From assembly GCA_016188065.1 (NCBI GenBank), contig JACPIN010000004.1, positions 1 to 53,236 of the forward strand: a stretch of DNA of 53,236 nt. Direction: 5' to 3'. The position numbers were made by a program, and so were the translations under genes. Each line of letters opens with the position of its first letter. Position 1 is the first letter of the stretch. A model generated the notes under the pieces. It saw only the letters and a program-made list of their open reading frames with translations. It was not told the origin of the DNA and made no database searches. Positions 41,487-50,130 of this stretch are shown piece after piece. This stretch comes from Candidatus Woesearchaeota archaeon (GTDB lineage: Archaea; Nanobdellota; Nanobdellia; SCGC-AAA011-G17; ARS1403).

Positions 41487-41919
41487 CTTCTCCTCCAGCA
41501 GATTCTATTTTTTCCTTAGCTTTTTTTGAGAAGTATTTTGTAGAAATTTTATATTTTCTACTCGGGCTGCCAGAAGACAAAACCTTGTTGTATCCTATTT
41601 TTTCCAAATTGATTTCAACTATGGAGTTTTTTTCAGTTGCCGTTTTATTTTGCAAAAATTTTTCTAAATTATCCTCTATGAATGAGATATTAACTGCCTT
41701 TATTTTTTCTCTTCTTATACTATGAAATCCTTTTTTTCCAAAATAATCCTTGCCGAATAATTTGAATATCAGCTGCTTCTTGTGGTGCGCCCTTTTTCCT
41801 GAGCCTGCCAGGCCCCTCCCTCCCCTATTTCCTGCCCCTCTCCTTTTCTTTTTCGCTCCGCCACCATGAGTATGGCTACCGCGATATTTTACAACTTTTT
41901 TTCTTTTTCTCGTTGTCAT
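41473..41919 (-). CDS. rpl15: 50S ribosomal protein uL15
   Basis: 148 aa. KYRGSHTHGGGAKKKRRGAG, then RGGRGLAGSGKRAHHKKQL are the RNA-binding N-terminus; the C-terminal part has the INLEKIGYNKVLSSG strand. Its ATG overlaps the stop of the unknown gene before it (ATGA). Confidence 0.95.
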   Translation of the reverse strand: MTTRKRKKVVKYRGSHTHGGGAKKKRRGAGNRGGRGLAGSGKRAHHKKQLIFKLFGKDYFGKKGFHSIRREKIKAVNISFIEDNLEKFLQNKTATEKNSIVEINLEKIGYNKVLSSGSPSRKYKISTKYFSKKAKEKIESAGGEVVSV

Positions 41920-42239
41920 ATTAATCCTGCAATTACTGCTCTCTCGTAATATTTCTCAAAATCTTTGTGAGACTTATTAATCTTTATTACCGACCAGATT
42001 GGACACCTATACAAGCCATAAGACCTTATTTCTGCATTTTCTTCGTTGAAGTGTAAAGTAGTAAACAATTGTTGGCTTGATCCATACCAATGCTCGGCAG
42101 CGATAACTAATTCTTTTCTCGGTGATGGACTCCTTGGATAATTAATTAATATATCTCCTTCTACTAATTGAGGCAAATCTATTCCAGCTATTACATCAAG
42201 AGTTCTTCCTTTTGCTGGTACTTTTGTATTTGTTGTCAT
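41916..42239 (-). CDS. hypothetical protein inserted between uL30 and uL15
   Basis: 107 aa, soluble, alpha/beta, no family recognised. VEGDILINYPRSPSPRKELV, then LVIAAEHWYGSSQQLFTTLH and YRCPIWSVIKINKSHKDF. It starts 1 bp after uL30 and overlaps uL15 by 4 nt, so it is tightly coupled inside the spc operon, where uL30 and uL15 are normally adjacent. Could be a ribosome-associated or RNA-binding protein; no direct evidence. Confidence 0.65.
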   Translation of the reverse strand: MTTNTKVPAKGRTLDVIAGIDLPQLVEGDILINYPRSPSPRKELVIAAEHWYGSSQQLFTTLHFNEENAEIRSYGLYRCPIWSVIKINKSHKDFEKYYERAVIAGLI

Positions 42240-42240
42240 T

Positions 42241-42717
42241 TCAAATCATCCTCATTATCAAGTCGTTTATTTTATCTTTTCTGTATCCTAGAACTCCTCC
42301 CTGGCTGAAAGGCGCCTTGATGCCTTTTCTTTCAAAACCCTTTTTTGGCGGGGATAATCTAAAGAATAATTTTAATGCTGGAATGTCTTTGAGGCTTTTT
42401 TTAAAGCTGAAGAATTCTCTTGTAAAAGTATCAAAATCCAGGCTGGTTTTTTGCTTTAGGTACTGCAAATCTAGCTTTTTCTTTCTTGCAAGCCTTCCTC
42501 TTTTTTCCAGAAGCATCTTGAATGTTTCCTGGTTGATCTCGCCCCAGGTTGAATAATGCTGAATTTTTTTTATCATACCAATGTAATGTGAATTGTTTTC
42601 AACTACGATGCAATAATTTTTTTTATAAAGCCTGAGAAGCTTGAAAGTTCTTTCTATCTCCTGCCTTGTCCTTATTGTCCCCCTTATCCTAATCACTGCT
42701 ATCTTCTGCTTTTCCAT
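42241..42717 (-). CDS. rpl30: 50S ribosomal protein uL30
   Basis: 158 aa from ATG 42717 (a longer frame to 42735 lies inside uS5). KIAVIRIRGTIRTRQEIERT, then LRLYKKNYCIVVENNSHYIG is the uL30 core; the archaeal extension ends with GGVLGYRKDKIN. Overlaps uS5 by 29 nt. Confidence 0.95.
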   Translation of the reverse strand: MEKQKIAVIRIRGTIRTRQEIERTFKLLRLYKKNYCIVVENNSHYIGMIKKIQHYSTWGEINQETFKMLLEKRGRLARKKKLDLQYLKQKTSLDFDTFTREFFSFKKSLKDIPALKLFFRLSPPKKGFERKGIKAPFSQGGVLGYRKDKINDLIMRMI

Positions 42718-43453
42718 GCAATGAGCCCTCCACATAGCCTAGGCTTTTCATCTGATCTTGGCTTATTTTTACTGAAGAAAGATTTTTTAATGCACCGAAA
42801 CACGCCTGCAGCAGATTAATCTTGACCTTTGTCTGCCCAAAAGTTTTTGAATAAATATCTTTGATACCTGCTAATGCCAGCATCTTCTTGCATTCATTTT
42901 CAACGCATAGCCCAACTCCATTCGGCGCAGGCATCAACTTGATTCTCACGGAGCCGCACTTTCCCTCGACTGCGAAGGGGATTGAGTTAGCAGCAGGCAG
43001 CCCTTGCCATGAGCCACACCCCCGGACGATTTTGATAACATTTAGCTTTGCCTGCCTTAGTGCTTTTTCTCTTGCAGGCATTGTCTCCTTGGCTTTTCCT
43101 TTTCCCAACCCTACATATCCATCTTTGTTTCCAACTACAATCATCGTCGAGAATTTAGGCTTATTTCCCTCTTTTGTTTTTTTCTGTGTCTGCCTCCAAA
43201 TGCTTCTCTTTCCACCGCCGAACTTTCCCTTTGACTGCCCTATGTTTATGAAATCTGACTCTAGATTCGGAAGCAGTACGTCGACGATCTCCTGCTCTAA
43301 AATTCTCTTGCCTGAATCAATTACTTCATCAATAGATTTGATCTCTTCTGATTTTACTTTTCTTCCAAGTTCAGTCTTAGGCTTCCATGCTTCCTTGTCG
43401 AAGCTCCTCTTTGCCACACCAAGTGGAAGATCTTCTTTTCTTTTCTCTACCAT
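42689..43453 (-). CDS. rps5: 30S ribosomal protein uS5
   Basis: 254 aa. The double-stranded-RNA-binding domain has STMIVVGNKDGYVGLGKGKA; the S5 C-terminal fold has VRGCGSWQGLPAANSIPFAV and IRLMPAPNGVG-like KLMPAPNGVGLCVENE. An archaeal N-terminal extension of about 45 residues and a short acidic C-tail are present. Located at the decoding-site side, aids accuracy. Overlaps uL18 by 7 nt. Confidence 0.96.
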   Translation of the reverse strand: MVEKRKEDLPLGVAKRSFDKEAWKPKTELGRKVKSEEIKSIDEVIDSGKRILEQEIVDVLLPNLESDFINIGQSKGKFGGGKRSIWRQTQKKTKEGNKPKFSTMIVVGNKDGYVGLGKGKAKETMPAREKALRQAKLNVIKIVRGCGSWQGLPAANSIPFAVEGKCGSVRIKLMPAPNGVGLCVENECKKMLALAGIKDIYSKTFGQTKVKINLLQACFGALKNLSSVKISQDQMKSLGYVEGSLHGKAEDSSD

Positions 43454-43920
43454 TTTTCCTTCAGTATCTTCTCCTTTGTTTCTTTAAATCCATCTTTGCC
43501 TGCTATTTTTTTTTCTTCCGGAATTATGTCCTTTGAATGGGGGACATTTAAACCTGAATCTATAGCGCCTTTTAAAGCTGCATAAAGCACTGAGCCTTTG
43601 ACTGATCTTGCCAGCCCAAGATCTAAAACTGCTTCTTTTACATTCTTCGATTTTGCTTTCAGCCCAAGCATTAAACCTGTCAAATATGCTGCCTGCAGAT
43701 TCCCTTTATGACTAGCCCATCCAAATTTTTTCAGCTGGTTGGAATGAGATGAGACCATAACTTTATCGCCCTGCTTGTTGTATGTTGCTAATTGCAGCTG
43801 CACATTTCTTAGAGATTTTCGAATTATCAGCCTTGGTTTCCGTGATTTTAGCAGCGATAACCTATTTTTGTAATCTGTCTTTCCTTCTCTCTTCCTGCGA
43901 TATGAAACATTCTTATCCAT
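43447..43920 (-). CDS. rpl18: 50S ribosomal protein uL18
   Basis: 157 aa. SYRRKREGKTDYKNRLSLLK, then RLIIRKSLRNVQLQLATYNK, GWASHKGNLQAAYLTGLMLG and LDLGLARSVKGSVLYAALKG match archaeal uL18, a 5S rRNA binder. Overlaps eL19 by 8 nt. Confidence 0.95.
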   Translation of the reverse strand: MDKNVSYRRKREGKTDYKNRLSLLKSRKPRLIIRKSLRNVQLQLATYNKQGDKVMVSSHSNQLKKFGWASHKGNLQAAYLTGLMLGLKAKSKNVKEAVLDLGLARSVKGSVLYAALKGAIDSGLNVPHSKDIIPEEKKIAGKDGFKETKEKILKEKW

Positions 43921-44368
43921 CTTTCTTAAAAACCCCTTTTTCCTGCAGATAAATTTTTATGTGCCTTTCACTTCTGAAAAATCCGCCTTTTGCTTTTGAC
44001 ATTAAGCTCTTGAATAATTTATTATCTACATGGCCCTTTTCCTTGATGGCTCTCAGAAATTTTCTCTGCGCCCTTATTTTAATCATCCATGCTTTTTTTC
44101 TTGGAATTCTTGCAGTGCGCTTTCCTTTTCTCGATCCCTGGCCGCTTCTTAACCCTTTTCTTTTCTGGATTTTATTTATCCGGTTTCTTGCTCTTGATTG
44201 ATAAGGGAGTTTTTTTGCTCTGATTGATTTTACACTTATAAGCGACTTAATATCTGATTTCGTAATTGCTTCTTTTATCTCACTCAGCTTATCTGGATCG
44301 AACCATATTTTTCCAGCTCCAACTTTTAAAATTTCTGCCGCAATCCTTTTTTGTGTGACCAAATTCAT
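43913..44368 (-). CDS. rpl19e: 50S ribosomal protein eL19
   Basis: 151 aa. NLVTQKRIAAEILKVGAGKI, FDPDKLSEIKEAITKSDI, RARNRINKIQKRKGLRSGQ and KKAWMIKIRAQRKFLRAIKE are typical. A long basic helix contacts 23S rRNA. Starts within the end of eL32 (4-nt overlap). Confidence 0.96.
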   Translation of the reverse strand: MNLVTQKRIAAEILKVGAGKIWFDPDKLSEIKEAITKSDIKSLISVKSIRAKKLPYQSRARNRINKIQKRKGLRSGQGSRKGKRTARIPRKKAWMIKIRAQRKFLRAIKEKGHVDNKLFKSLMSKAKGGFFRSERHIKIYLQEKGVFKKDG

Positions 44369-44844
44369 TTTTCTTTTTCTGCAACTTCGTGCTTTGTCTT
44401 TTCTTCTTCTTTCTTCTTGCTTTTGTCTGCATCTTTTGCTATTTTCTCTTTTGACTTTTTCTTATCTACCTCTCTCTTCTTATTTTCTGATTTTCTCTTT
44501 TCTATATTTTCTCTGGATTTTTTGATGAACTCGTCGACGCCCTTAACATTTAAAACCTTGAGCTTTAATTCTGATGCCCTCTTTAAGATTTCGAGCTTCT
44601 TTTTTAGACCGAGCTTTGATGATAGCAAGATTGACTGCTTTGCATTCGTCAAATCATTTATGCTGGTGACCAAGCTGGTGCTTGATCTCCTATCTTTTCT
44701 TTGTGACCTGAACCCTACTGACGGCTTTTTTCTATGGCCTGCCTTTTTTAGCCTTAATTTTGAGTGGATTCCCCGCGGCCTTCTCCATTTTATCTTGAGC
44801 TTTTTTTTGCCTGCTACTTGCTGCCTTAAAAATTTTATCTTCAT
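44365..44844 (-). CDS. rpl32e: 50S ribosomal protein eL32
   Basis: 159 aa from ATG 44844, chosen because it overlaps the uL6 stop as ATGA and matches the family start; a longer frame to 44880 is within uL6. KIKWRRPRGIHSKLRLKKAG and KPSVGFRSQRKDRRS are the eL32 core. The last 60 residues are a Lys/Glu-rich low-complexity tail. Confidence 0.93.
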   Translation of the reverse strand: MKIKFLRQQVAGKKKLKIKWRRPRGIHSKLRLKKAGHRKKPSVGFRSQRKDRRSSTSLVTSINDLTNAKQSILLSSKLGLKKKLEILKRASELKLKVLNVKGVDEFIKKSRENIEKRKSENKKREVDKKKSKEKIAKDADKSKKKEEEKTKHEVAEKEK

Positions 44845-45389
44845 TTTATTTCCTTGTCTGCTTTTGATATTATATAGCATCCATCTTGAAAAATCCGCTT
44901 GTCAAACCCGGGCCTTCGCGTCGCCAACTCTATATTTGCTGCTGTCTGTCCTACTCTTTCCCGGTCTAACCCTGAGACAGTAATTGTGTCACCTTCAACT
45001 TTCACATCCACCCCAGGAAATATCTTAGCATTTCTCGGCACTTTTTCACCCATGAAATTGCTTATAACCACTTTATTTCTTTCAACTGCTACTGTCATAG
45101 GGAAATGCCCTGAGCAAACTTTTAACTTGTAATCGAACCCATTCTTAACACCTGCAAGAAGATTTTTTATGTGTGCAGAATAAGTCCCAATCATGGTCTT
45201 ATCTTTTTTTGTAGCATTTCTTCCAAGCAAAAATATTTTATTATCGCGCTGAAGAAGCTCGAGCCTTGGATATTGGAATCTTCTGGAATTTTCTCCTCTT
45301 GGTCCTTTGACGAATAATGTTTTGTCCGCTAATTTTACTTCTACCCCTTCTGGAGTTTCAATTTCCTTTTTTAGCTCTTTAATTTTCAT
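44841..45389 (-). CDS. rpl6: 50S ribosomal protein uL6
   Basis: 182 aa, two-fold repeat. KTLFVKGPRGENSRRF, then GTYSAHIKNLLAGVKNGFDY in the first half; NKVVISNFMGEKVPRNAKIF and RERVGQTAANIELATRRPGF in the second. Sits near the GTPase centre. Its ATG shares a base with the uS8 stop. Confidence 0.96.
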   Translation of the reverse strand: MKIKELKKEIETPEGVEVKLADKTLFVKGPRGENSRRFQYPRLELLQRDNKIFLLGRNATKKDKTMIGTYSAHIKNLLAGVKNGFDYKLKVCSGHFPMTVAVERNKVVISNFMGEKVPRNAKIFPGVDVKVEGDTITVSGLDRERVGQTAANIELATRRPGFDKRIFQDGCYIISKADKEIK

Positions 45390-45781
45390 CAGTAAATGTA
45401 AGCCAGCAGCTTGCCTCCAATTTTTTTCTGCTTTGCTTCCTCATTTGTCATCATACCTATTGAAGTGGAAACTACCAGAATCCCAAAACCTTTAGCAGGA
45501 AGGTATCTTTTTTCAAATTTTTCAAAATCGCCATTTTTTACATTGAACCTTGGCTTGATAACTCCGCATTTGTTGATCCTTCCCAATAGATTTAAGTTTA
45601 GAATTTCTCCACGCGTTGTTTTTGTAGGCTTATACAATCCGACGTAATTATGAATATTCATTATGTCGAGGATTTTCCTTATGGTTTTTGAGGATGGATA
45701 TATGACTACTTCATTCTTTCCTGTAAGCTCATAAGATTGGATTTTTGACATTGCATTTGCCAACGGGTCATTCATTGCCAT
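45389..45781 (-). CDS. rps8: 30S ribosomal protein uS8
   Basis: 130 aa from ATG 45781 (MAMNDPLANAMSKIQSYE), the usual family start; a GGAGGT lies 12 nt upstream and a longer frame to 45808 is not needed. KPTKTTRGEILNLNLLGRIN, VKNGDFEKFEKRYLPAKGFG and VVSTSIGMMTNEEAKQKKIG complete the fold. Binds 16S h21 and may regulate the operon. Confidence 0.95.
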   Translation of the reverse strand: MAMNDPLANAMSKIQSYELTGKNEVVIYPSSKTIRKILDIMNIHNYVGLYKPTKTTRGEILNLNLLGRINKCGVIKPRFNVKNGDFEKFEKRYLPAKGFGILVVSTSIGMMTNEEAKQKKIGGKLLAYIY

Positions 45782-45785
45782 TTTT

Positions 45786-46016
45786 TTAAGTGTACCTCCT
45801 AAAACCAATTTGTGTTGCTATCTCCCTGAAGCACTGCCTGCATAAATCCAAGCAATATTTGCTTACGTGGGCGCCATACCTTCCGCATCGCTTGCATTTT
45901 TTTGAGCCTGATCCGAAACTTTTTTTCTTCGGCCGATTATGCTTCTTGAACTTTGCTAGCTTTGCAGGTTTTGCTTTCAATTGCTTGAAAACTTTCGTGT
46001 AATTTTTAGCTGTCAT
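45786..46016 (-). CDS. rps14: 30S ribosomal protein uS14
   Basis: 76 aa. The zinc form: [20 protein letters not shown], then [16 protein letters not shown], giving four zinc ligands in CxxC/CxxC. About 20 residues longer at the N-terminus than the usual archaeal 50-56. Starts 1 bp after uL5. Confidence 0.95.
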   Translation of the reverse strand: MTAKNYTKVFKQLKAKPAKLAKFKKHNRPKKKSFGSGSKKCKRCGRYGAHVSKYCLDLCRQCFREIATQIGFRRYT

Positions 46017-46017
46017 T

Positions 46018-46521
46018 TTAATCTTCTATTTTTGTTTTGAATTTGTCTTTTAGGAAATTAATTGTCTCCTGTTTTGAGATGAGATGCCTTTGCGGGATTT
46101 TACTTTTTCCGACAATTCTTTTTTTTACCCTGAATCCTTTCCTTTCCAAGGTTACCATGATGCCAAACCCAATTATACCAATGCTCGTGTCGTATTTGGC
46201 ACCAGGAACATGGATGTATTCCGAAATTCCAAATGAGAATGTGCCGTCGCCAATCTTTTTTTCACTTAACTTGTTTCCTATCGCACTTAACATGTTTTCA
46301 ACAAATTTGTCCTGGTTTTTTCTTAGTGTTACTTTTGCACCTATACTCATACCCGGCCTTACTCCCCAAGTAGGAATCCTTTTCTTAGTAACTGTTGCAA
46401 CTGGCTTTTGATTGGAGAAGTTTTGCAAGAGCTTCATTGCTTTTTCTAATTTACTTCCTGCTTCTCCTGTTCCAACATTCAACGTAACTTTCTCTATCCT
46501 TATTTCCTTCATACTGTTCAT
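46018..46521 (-). CDS. rpl5: 50S ribosomal protein uL5
   Basis: 167 aa. [49 protein letters not shown] and [20 protein letters not shown] match archaeal uL5, the 5S rRNA and P-site tRNA contact. Overlaps eS4 by 4 nt. Confidence 0.96.
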   Translation of the reverse strand: MNSMKEIRIEKVTLNVGTGEAGSKLEKAMKLLQNFSNQKPVATVTKKRIPTWGVRPGMSIGAKVTLRKNQDKFVENMLSAIGNKLSEKKIGDGTFSFGISEYIHVPGAKYDTSIGIIGFGIMVTLERKGFRVKKRIVGKSKIPQRHLISKQETINFLKDKFKTKIED

Positions 46522-47201
46522 TTTTCAAGAACCGATATAATTGGCTTTTCTTTTCCTATCAAAAATACATAATTTTTTGGAAGGCTTATCTTCTTGTCGT
46601 CGATTTTTAATGCGACTTGACTAGAATTTCCGACATTTTCTATCTTTGCTGTCTTTCCCATATTCTTGCCTTTTATTATATATACTGTACTGCCCTTATC
46701 GAAACCTATTTTTTCTTTTACTTTATTCCCTTCAATTACGAGTACATCATTTGCCTTCACGTCATTTTTTTCAGCCATCATGTTAAAGCCGTTGTGGAAA
46801 TTCAGCTGAAACTTGCTTCCTGTTAATTTAGTCTTCTTAATAATTTTCAAGAGAGTGATATTTGCATCCGACTTGCTTATTTCCTTAAACAATAACTTGC
46901 CCTTTTTATCTAATAATACCCTGTACGATTTGTCTGCAAATTCTAAAACATCCAGTAATCCTACTTGAGATTTAATATCCTCTGCAGGCTTTTTATTTAT
47001 CAACACTTTCCTGCTGTTTATTACATGCTTTGCCTCATTTGTATTTTTAACCTGTGAAAGCATTTTTAGGACTAATCCTATTGGCATGCAATCCTCCAGC
47101 TTGTGCGGCCCTGGATTCGGCCTGATAACGAAAATATTCTTTTTCCTTTTTATCGGCCAAGATTTTGGAGCCGCGATTGATTTAAGATGGCGCTTTGACA
47201 T
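46518..47201 (-). CDS. rps4e: 30S ribosomal protein eS4
   Basis: 227 aa. RHLKSIAAPKSWPIKRKKNI, an S4-type RNA-binding domain (CMPIGLVLKML ... VLINKKPAEDIKSQVGLLDV), then a KOW motif (YIIKGKNMGKTAKIENVGNS). An archaeal/eukaryal 30S protein at its normal place between uL24 and uL5. Overlaps uL24 by 20 nt. Confidence 0.96.
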   Translation of the reverse strand: MSKRHLKSIAAPKSWPIKRKKNIFVIRPNPGPHKLEDCMPIGLVLKMLSQVKNTNEAKHVINSRKVLINKKPAEDIKSQVGLLDVLEFADKSYRVLLDKKGKLLFKEISKSDANITLLKIIKKTKLTGSKFQLNFHNGFNMMAEKNDVKANDVLVIEGNKVKEKIGFDKGSTVYIIKGKNMGKTAKIENVGNSSQVALKIDDKKISLPKNYVFLIGKEKPIISVLEK

Positions 47202-47580
47202 TTTTCCTCTGTAGTATTTCCTGCCTTTTTTTATCTTCTAGATTTAAGCTTGTGATGATCAAATTAGACGGATGCAATGGGTAGAATACTTTAGACCCGT
47301 CCCTCTTAACCATCTGCGCTCCTTCCACATAAACCCTGGTTTTCTTTAACATCACTTTCTCGATTTTTCCGACGTGGCTTTTGAAATTTCCCCTTACAAT
47401 TTTCACTGCATCTCCTTTTCTTACTGGAATGTTCCTTGTACCGTATTTTTTTAGCAAGTCCTTTGAGAGGTGTGCCGACATGAATTTATGCTTTATATGC
47501 AATGGTGCATTAAATGCATACTTCCTCTGCTTCCTCTTCTGTTTGCTTGATTTCCAATGCGTTGAAAATTTATTTTTCAT
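47182..47580 (-). CDS. rpl24: 50S ribosomal protein uL24
   Basis: 132 aa. KQRKYAFNAPLHIKHKFMSA, then IPVRKGDAVKIVRGNFKSHV carries the KOW element, followed by KVMLKKTRVYVEGAQMVKRD. One of the first 50S assembly proteins, near the tunnel exit. Starts 1 bp from the uL14 stop. Confidence 0.96.
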   Translation of the reverse strand: MKNKFSTHWKSSKQKRKQRKYAFNAPLHIKHKFMSAHLSKDLLKKYGTRNIPVRKGDAVKIVRGNFKSHVGKIEKVMLKKTRVYVEGAQMVKRDGSKVFYPLHPSNLIITSLNLEDKKRQEILQRKNVKAPS

Positions 47581-47581
47581 C

Positions 47582-47983
47582 TTACACCACTATTGATGCT
47601 ATTTTAGCCACTCCAGGCCATCGCTCAACTGCCTCTTTTGCAACAGGGCCTTTTATGAAGGTTCCTTTCGGATTCCCTTTTTCATCCTTTAGAACAACGG
47701 CTCCATTGCTCTCAAATTTTATCCTTGTTCCGTCCTGCCTTCTGAATTCTTTTTTCTGCCTGACAATTATTGCATACACTTTTTGCTTCCTCATTGCCGG
47801 TATTCCTTTCTTCACTACTACGGTTACAAAATCCCCGACTCCTGCTGCAGACCTTTTTCCCTTTGCTGTCTTATGGCCTTTCACAGCAATTATCTGCACG
47901 ATTTTAGCGCCAGAATTATCACAAGCTTCCAATTCCGTATGCAAGGGCAATGCCCTTACGACATTTGATTTATTTGCTTTCAT
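47582..47983 (-). CDS. rpl14: 50S ribosomal protein uL14
   Basis: 133 aa. ACDNSGAKIVQIIAVKGHKT, GVGDFVTVVVKKGIPAMRKQ, RIKFESNGAVVLKDEKGNPK and GTFIKGPVAKEAVERWPGVA are diagnostic. This is the surface where aIF6, encoded at the end of the same array, docks. Overlaps uS17 by 14 nt. Confidence 0.97.
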   Translation of the reverse strand: MKANKSNVVRALPLHTELEACDNSGAKIVQIIAVKGHKTAKGKRSAAGVGDFVTVVVKKGIPAMRKQKVYAIIVRQKKEFRRQDGTRIKFESNGAVVLKDEKGNPKGTFIKGPVAKEAVERWPGVAKIASIVV

Positions 47984-48242
47984 TTTTTATGATTATGAAA
48001 TTTTTTGTTTTGCTTATCGGCCTGCATTCCTGTATCATGACCCTATCCCCTTCATTTACCTCGATGTTTTCCGGAACGTGCGCAATTACTGTGCTTCTTC
48101 TTTTTTCATATCTCTCGTATTTTCTCAGGTAAACTCTCCTTTCCCATTGAACTTTTGCAGTCTTCTGCATCCTTCTTGAGATTACGACTCCGGAGAATAC
48201 CCTCCCGTGCGGTGCGATATTTCTTCTAAATTTCTTTTTCAT
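47970..48242 (-). CDS. rps17: 30S ribosomal protein uS17
   Basis: 90 aa. PHGRVFSGVVISRRMQKTAK, VQWERRVYLRKYERYEKRRS and NIEVNEGDRVMIQECRPISK are the OB-fold core. Primary 16S binder. Overlaps the rnp1 gene by 4 nt. Confidence 0.96.
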   Translation of the reverse strand: MKKKFRRNIAPHGRVFSGVVISRRMQKTAKVQWERRVYLRKYERYEKRRSTVIAHVPENIEVNEGDRVMIQECRPISKTKNFIIIKNESK

Positions 48243-48496
48243 CTTAACAGTTTTTTAACGCGATCCTCTGGCCTAGCTACCAGGACTTTTCCGTTTATCT
48301 CCACAGTTTTTCCTTTTATTTTCATTTTGAACTTGCACTCCGACTTGATGATTTTTTTCCCGTTGTCGAGCATGAACATATTTTTTGTCTCATCTGCAAT
48401 TTTTCCATTTATCCCGATGAGGGACTTGTTTTTTGAATCTATGATTTTTATCTCGCTCCCTATGAATTCGTACTTTATTATTTTCTTTTCATTCAT
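48239..48496 (-). CDS. rnp1: ribonuclease P protein component 1 (Rpp29/Pop4)
   Basis: 85 aa. IIKYEFIGSEIKIIDSKNKS, then LIGINGKIADETKNMFML and a KGKTVEINGKVLVARPEDRV strand, the Sm-like Rpp29 fold. It assists the RNase P RNA in tRNA 5' processing. Standard archaeal site between aIF1 and uS17. Confidence 0.92.
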   Translation of the reverse strand: MNEKKIIKYEFIGSEIKIIDSKNKSLIGINGKIADETKNMFMLDNGKKIIKSECKFKMKIKGKTVEINGKVLVARPEDRVKKLLR

Positions 48497-48801
48497 TTGA
48501 TCATTATTGAATCCGGATTGAACCCAAGCTTTATGAGCTCTTCCTTCACTTGGTGCGCATGATCCCCCTGCAATTCTATTTTATTGTCTTTCACTGTGCC
48601 TCCACAAGCGAATTTTGACTTGAGTTTTTTCCCAAGCTCTTTTATGTTAATCTCCTTCTTGTTTATGCCCTCGACGACAGTGGAAATTTTTCCAAATTTT
48701 TTCTTAACCCTCTTAATGTTTATTGTCTGCGTTTCCTTCGTGATGCTTTCCCATACACCCAGCTCTTTTGGCAATCCAGTTATTGGATCTATTTCAGGCA
48801 T
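48493..48801 (-). CDS. translation initiation factor aIF1 (SUI1)
   Basis: 102 aa. INIKRVKKKFGKISTVVEGI, LGKKLKSKFACGGTVKDNKI and ELQGDHAHQVKEELIKLGFN are the eIF1/SUI1 fold that checks start-codon pairing on the small subunit. Overlaps rnp1 by 4 nt. Confidence 0.95.
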   Translation of the reverse strand: MPEIDPITGLPKELGVWESITKETQTINIKRVKKKFGKISTVVEGINKKEINIKELGKKLKSKFACGGTVKDNKIELQGDHAHQVKEELIKLGFNPDSIMIK

Positions 48802-48809
48802 ATATCTTT

Positions 48810-49013
48810 TTAACTCACCTCCTTTGCTTGATTTTTGTGTAGCATTGTATTAATCCTTGCAATTGTTTTCTTAACTGCCCTTATCTTCCCAGGATTTTCT
48901 GATGGTGCACCTGTTGATACCTGCGCGTTGTATTTCATCATTTCCTTCTTCAGCTCATCCAGTTTCTTTCCTAATTCAGCTGGACTTATCTTTTTCAGAT
49001 CCTTTTTCTTCAT
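48810..49013 (-). CDS. rpl29: 50S ribosomal protein uL29
   Basis: 67 aa, a helical hairpin: KKISPAELGKKLDELKKEMM and RAVKKTIARINTMLHKNQAK. Near the tunnel exit, binds SRP. Overlaps the end of uS3 by 38 nt in another frame. Confidence 0.95.
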   Translation of the reverse strand: MKKKDLKKISPAELGKKLDELKKEMMKYNAQVSTGAPSENPGKIRAVKKTIARINTMLHKNQAKEVS

Positions 49014-49689
49014 TTTTACTCTGTTTTTTCTTCTCCTTTGGTTTTTTTACTGGGGCTTCTTCTTTTACTTCTGCTGGCTGAACTTGCTCCATTGAGTTTT
49101 TAAAAACAATTTTGTCTGGAAGTGTTACTGTCTTCGGCATTATGCTTACTGTGATTCCTATTGCCCCTGATTTTAAATTTGCAGTTGCTTCTCCCCGTAT
49201 GACCTCTGTATCAGACACATTCCCGCACTTTTTCAAATAGCCTTCTACAAACCTCCACGTCCTTGCCCTTGCACTTGGTATTTTTCCTGCAACATGTATC
49301 TCTGCACCTAATGCACCTGCGTCCATTATTGACTGCAGAGTTTTATATCCTATTGACTTGAAGCGAGTAGATCCAAACTTCTCCAATGAATAAGCAATCT
49401 TTTCTGCAATTGACTGAGCATCAAAGAAAGGGTTTTCAACCTCGCCTATTTCGATCTGCGGGTTCTCCAGCCGATATTTGTTCTTGAGTATGATCGTCAA
49501 TTTTTTTATATTCTCTCCCTTTCTGCCGACGACAAGCCCTGGGCGAGTTGTGTAGATTGTGATTTTATCTCCTAGGGGAGTTTTTTGGATTGCAGTGTGG
49601 CTATATCCTGTTTTCATGAATTTTTTTGAGATAAATTCTCTTATCTTAAACTCCTTCATCTTTTGCGACAGTATGTTTCTCTCGATCAT
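48976..49689 (-). CDS. rps3: 30S ribosomal protein uS3
   Basis: 237 aa. KH domain with GLVVGRKGENIKKLTIILKN; the C-terminal S3 fold has HVAGKIPSARARTWRFVEGY and IRGEATANLKSGAIGITVSI. A final 30-residue Lys/Glu tail reads into the uL29 gene. Located at the mRNA entry. Confidence 0.96.
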   Translation of the reverse strand: MIERNILSQKMKEFKIREFISKKFMKTGYSHTAIQKTPLGDKITIYTTRPGLVVGRKGENIKKLTIILKNKYRLENPQIEIGEVENPFFDAQSIAEKIAYSLEKFGSTRFKSIGYKTLQSIMDAGALGAEIHVAGKIPSARARTWRFVEGYLKKCGNVSDTEVIRGEATANLKSGAIGITVSIMPKTVTLPDKIVFKNSMEQVQPAEVKEEAPVKKPKEKKKQSKNEEKGSEKDKSS

Positions 49690-50129
49690 TTTTTCTGTTC
49701 CACTTCTTTTTTTTCTTTGGCTGTCTTTAGTTCTTCCAGGACTATTTTAATGTGTGTTCTTTTTGTTTTCCTTCTTCTCTGCCTGCCATAATGCCAGCTT
49801 CTTGAAGCCTGATTAGGGATGATATCTTTTATTCTGAATGGCGGAGTTAACCCTTTATCTTCTGCATTTGACTCTGCAGTTTTTAGGATTTCTAGAATAT
49901 AAGAGGATGCTTTCTCAGGATACCTGCCTGCTGCCATCTTGCCTGACCTGTGGCCAACACCATGCATATATCTCTTATATGGCACTGCTTGCTTTTTATC
50001 GACGACACGCTCAAGAATTTTTCTGCTTTGTTCGGTGGTCTTTCCCCTTATCAAGCTACATATTTCTACTGAATGCCTGGTTGATATTGGCAATGACTTC
50101 CCTGCTGCTGTTGCTTCTAACTTATCCAT
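49686..50129 (-). CDS. rpl22: 50S ribosomal protein uL22
   Basis: 147 aa. LPISTRHSVEICSLIRGKTT, GHRSGKMAAGRYPEKASSYI and GRQRRRKTKRTHIKIVLEEL are the archaeal uL22 pattern; its hairpin reaches the exit tunnel. Overlaps uS3 by 4 nt. Confidence 0.96.
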   Translation of the reverse strand: MDKLEATAAGKSLPISTRHSVEICSLIRGKTTEQSRKILERVVDKKQAVPYKRYMHGVGHRSGKMAAGRYPEKASSYILEILKTAESNAEDKGLTPPFRIKDIIPNQASRSWHYGRQRRRKTKRTHIKIVLEELKTAKEKKEVEQKK

Positions 50130-50130
50130 C

